Below are positions 12,599 to 14,267 of a stretch of 14,267 bases of DNA, piece after piece. A program made the position numbers and the translations under genes. Location of the stretch: contig DQAM01000253.1 of assembly GCA_003523545.1 (NCBI GenBank), forward strand, positions 1-14,267. The letters are read 5' to 3'. The stretch comes from Dysgonomonas sp. (lineage in GTDB: Bacteria > Bacteroidota > Bacteroidia > Bacteroidales > Dysgonomonadaceae). The stretch's first letter is position 1. Each line of letters opens with the position of its first letter. The notes under the pieces were generated by a model. That model did no database searches, was not told the DNA's origin, and worked only from the letters and a program-made list of their open reading frames with translations.

Positions 12599-13951
12599 TT
12601 ATTTTTTGAAAACCCTGCGCAGCAAGTAAAAGCTGATCAATACAGTGGATAATTCTGCTGCAGCTACAGTCATCCAAACCCCGTTTGTGCCAAATAAGCG
12701 TGGTAATATAGTGATGCCGATTGCAATAAATATCAAGCCTCTACATGCAGAGATCACCAGCGACCATTTGGCATTATCGAGGGCTGTAAAGAAACTAGCA
12801 CTGGAAATATTAAAACCGTTCAGCAGGAAAGCGAATCCCATAATACGTGAGCCGTGAACTGCCATATCGATAACATTTTGTGAGGAATCATCCAAAAATA
12901 TAGAGAGGACATATTCTCCCAAAGTCCACAATATAACCAGGAACACAACGCCGATTATGAGATTAGTTCGGAGTACGACCTTTAACGACTGCCGGACACG
13001 CTGCCATAAATTCGCACCATAATTGAAGCTGATTACCGGAATCGCACCATCTGATATACCCAGCAGGATACTTGTTCCGATGAAAATAATATAATTGGTG
13101 ACCGCAAAAGCAGCTACACCTTCTTTTCCGGCATACTTTAAGAAAGTCAGGTTAAAAAGCACAACAGTAACGTTCATCGCTATTTCGGTCAAACCTTCGG
13201 ACGAACCGTTATAAAACATTCTTCCCAAAACCCGCCAGCTGAATTTACCCCGTATTTTTTTCAAAGTCGGATGGGATCTGAGGCTCTTGAAAACTACGAA
13301 AAGTGAAAGGAGGCAACCTACCGAGATAGATACACCCGTTGCCAGACCTACGCCGAACGTACCCAAGTCGAACTGAGTAACGAATAGAATACTCAGCACG
13401 ATATTCAGTAAGATAGACAAAATTATTACATTCATCGCAAAACGTGGATGACCTAATGTTTTCATGATATAGTTCAGGAAAAACATAATAAGATTAACTC
13501 CTACGAACGGCATCAACCCGTGGATGTAGTTAAGTGAACCCTCGAGTAAATCTCCTTCCGCGCCCATGATTCCAGCCAACTGGACGGGAAACACATTAAA
13601 AATTGAAAATATAATCAACGAGAAAACAATGATAGAAATACTTCCCGTTTTAAGGGCGGTCTTGGCCCTGACATAGTTCTTCTCACCCATAGCGATACTC
13701 ATCTGGGCTTGGGCGCCTATGGTCAGAATTTGAGCAATGCCAGACGGGAGCATGTAAGCCGGAAGAATGAGACTGACGCTCGCCAGCGCGTCGGCCCCTA
13801 AATAATTACCGACGATGATCCCGTCTATAATGGCTTGTATGCTGAAAAATACAAATGCGATAGTGTTGGGGATGGAATATCTTGCAATGAGTGAACCTAC
13901 TTTGTCAGTTGCAAGTCTGTTTTCTATATGTGAAGAATGATTATTGCTCAT
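12599..13951 (-). CDS. MATE-family multidrug/toxin exporter
   Basis: From the ATG at 13951 this is a 450-residue, very hydrophobic protein, the normal length for the family, with about 12 predicted membrane helices. The first lies near IARYSIPNTIAFVFFSIQAI, followed by the family-typical turn DGIIVGNYLGADALASVS. The segment GAQAQMSIAMGEKNYVRAKT is also MATE-like (IG..AQ.S...G..N...A). A second, related half begins near the middle, with FYNGSSEGLTEIAMNVTVVL. MATE proteins export cationic drugs or metabolites by H+ or Na+ antiport in the inner membrane. The substrate cannot be read here. The frame stays open upstream to a GTG at 14071, but those 40 extra residues do not look like a MATE N-terminus. 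ATG 13960 is a possible alternative three codons upstream. It converges on the sus locus and is transcribed separately, so no role in starch use is implied. Confidence 0.88.
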   Translation of the reverse strand: MSNNHSSHIENRLATDKVGSLIARYSIPNTIAFVFFSIQAIIDGIIVGNYLGADALASVSLILPAYMLPSGIAQILTIGAQAQMSIAMGEKNYVRAKTALKTGSISIIVFSLIIFSIFNVFPVQLAGIMGAEGDLLEGSLNYIHGLMPFVGVNLIMFFLNYIMKTLGHPRFAMNVIILSILLNIVLSILFVTQFDLGTFGVGLATGVSISVGCLLSLFVVFKSLRSHPTLKKIRGKFSWRVLGRMFYNGSSEGLTEIAMNVTVVLFNLTFLKYAGKEGVAAFAVTNYIIFIGTSILLGISDGAIPVISFNYGANLWQRVRQSLKVVLRTNLIIGVVFLVILWTLGEYVLSIFLDDSSQNVIDMAVHGSRIMGFAFLLNGFNISSASFFTALDNAKWSLVISACRGLIFIAIGITILPRLFGTNGVWMTVAAAELSTVLISFYLLRRVFKK

Positions 13952-14104
13952 TAAAATCATGTTTAATCCCGGCAAACAACTATATAGGTTGGTTATTGCC
14001 GAATGCGTAAATAAAATGTGATATAATAAAGTGCTCCGTCTACCGGATGGGGTACGGAAATAATGTTCCACACTTAGCTATGTAGACATTCAGACAGGAA
14101 GGTC

Positions 14105-14152
14105 GGAATAATTTTTATGTTGTAAGTATAATCCTAACAACACCATTATTCC
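14105..14152 (-). repeat. Long imperfect inverted repeat upstream of the MATE gene
   Basis: GGAATAAT (14105-14112) is complementary to ATTATTCC (14145-14152). Inside, TGTTGT (14118-14123) is complementary to ACAACA (14137-14142), leaving a 13-base loop and an asymmetric internal loop. If transcription starts at the promoter near 14203, this would be a hairpin in the 5' leader of the MATE mRNA. It could also be an operator for a dimeric repressor. No T-run follows on the - strand, so it is not a terminator. Confidence 0.5.
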
Positions 14153-14209
14153 TTATTACGCGGATATTTTAAACATGAAAAAGTTATTAATTCTTTTATT
14201 AAAAACATG

Positions 14210-14217
14210 CAAAGATA
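14210..14217 (-). promoter_or_regulatory. Candidate -7 promoter element for the MATE gene
   Basis: On the - strand this reads TATCTTTG, followed by CA, an exact match to the Bacteroidetes TAnnTTTG core. Transcription would begin near 14203 and give a leader of about 250 bases before the ATG at 13951. No clear TTG is seen at -33. Confidence 0.5.
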
Positions 14218-14237
14218 ATAAAAAAACACAGTGTATC

Positions 14238-14267
14238 CGTCATTGCGAAGGCATAATGCCTGAAGCA
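14238..14267. repeat. Partial dispersed REP-like repeat at the window edge
   Basis: The segment begins CGTCATTGCGAAG and ends TGAAGCA at the last base of the window. It resembles short intergenic repeats of the type 'cgtcattgcgagg...gaagcaatc' known from many bacterial genomes. Its middle is a small perfect hairpin, AGGCA-TAA-TGCCT (14249-14261). It is truncated by the window edge, so its full length and copy number cannot be seen. Confidence 0.5.

Larger units (their letters stand above)
13952..14267. other. Upstream region of the MATE gene without a supported gene
   Basis: This stretch of 316 bases holds no convincing coding sequence. It contains a candidate - strand promoter (14210-14217), a long imperfect inverted repeat (14105-14152), a weaker G/C-rich inverted repeat near 14037-14058 (CCGT/ACGG ends) and the start of a dispersed repeat (14238-14267). 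A second, poorer -7-like sequence, TATAGTTG on the - strand (13984-13977), lies close to the gene. Confidence 0.6.

Noticed and set aside
13952..14071. GTG start for the MATE protein at 14071
   Set aside because: The extra 40 residues are not MATE-like. The ATG at 13951 gives the normal family length.
14175..14267. Open + strand frame of 31 codons running off the window end (MKKLLILLLKTCKDN...)
   Set aside because: It starts like a signal peptide, but it overlaps the - strand promoter core, soon becomes Lys/Asn-rich, and runs into the REP-like repeat. A real gene cannot be excluded, because the frame is cut by the window edge.

Overview
The window looks like a Bacteroidales chromosome segment (Bacteroides, Parabacteroides or Dysgonomonas type). 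The reasons are a SusC/SusD transporter pair, lipoproteins with Bacteroidetes-style lipoboxes, start codons preceded by A/T-rich leaders without a Shine-Dalgarno sequence, and promoter cores of the TAnnTTTG type. I cannot fix the genus from the sequence alone.

Layout. Bases 1-216 are the 3' end of a sulfatase gene, closed by an intrinsic terminator at 238-276. Bases 417-12381 are a starch/maltooligosaccharide utilisation locus, all on the + strand, in the order susR-like regulator, susC, susD, susE-like, susB (GH97 alpha-glucosidase), susA (GH13 neopullulanase). A strong terminator at 12460-12492 ends it. A convergent MATE-family exporter gene follows on the - strand (12599-13951) with a long, structured upstream region. 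The last 30 bases appear to be the start of a dispersed palindromic repeat.

How the genes should work together (by analogy with the Bacteroides thetaiotaomicron sus system). SusD and the SusE-like lipoprotein hold starch or maltooligosaccharides at the cell surface. SusC imports them across the outer membrane in a TonB-dependent way. SusA cuts the oligosaccharides in the periplasm, and SusB trims them to glucose. The membrane-spanning regulator senses the released sugar in the periplasm and acts on DNA through its C-terminal helix-turn-helix.

The main departures from the classical sus locus are these. susA and susB lie downstream of susCDE instead of upstream. susF and the surface amylase susG are absent between the regulator and the terminator. 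Hairpins lie in both gaps flanking susB. The promoter region of susC is full of short direct repeats that could be regulator sites. I found no RNA genes, CRISPR array, insertion sequence or clearly new system; most of the window is a well-understood pathway in a rearranged form.
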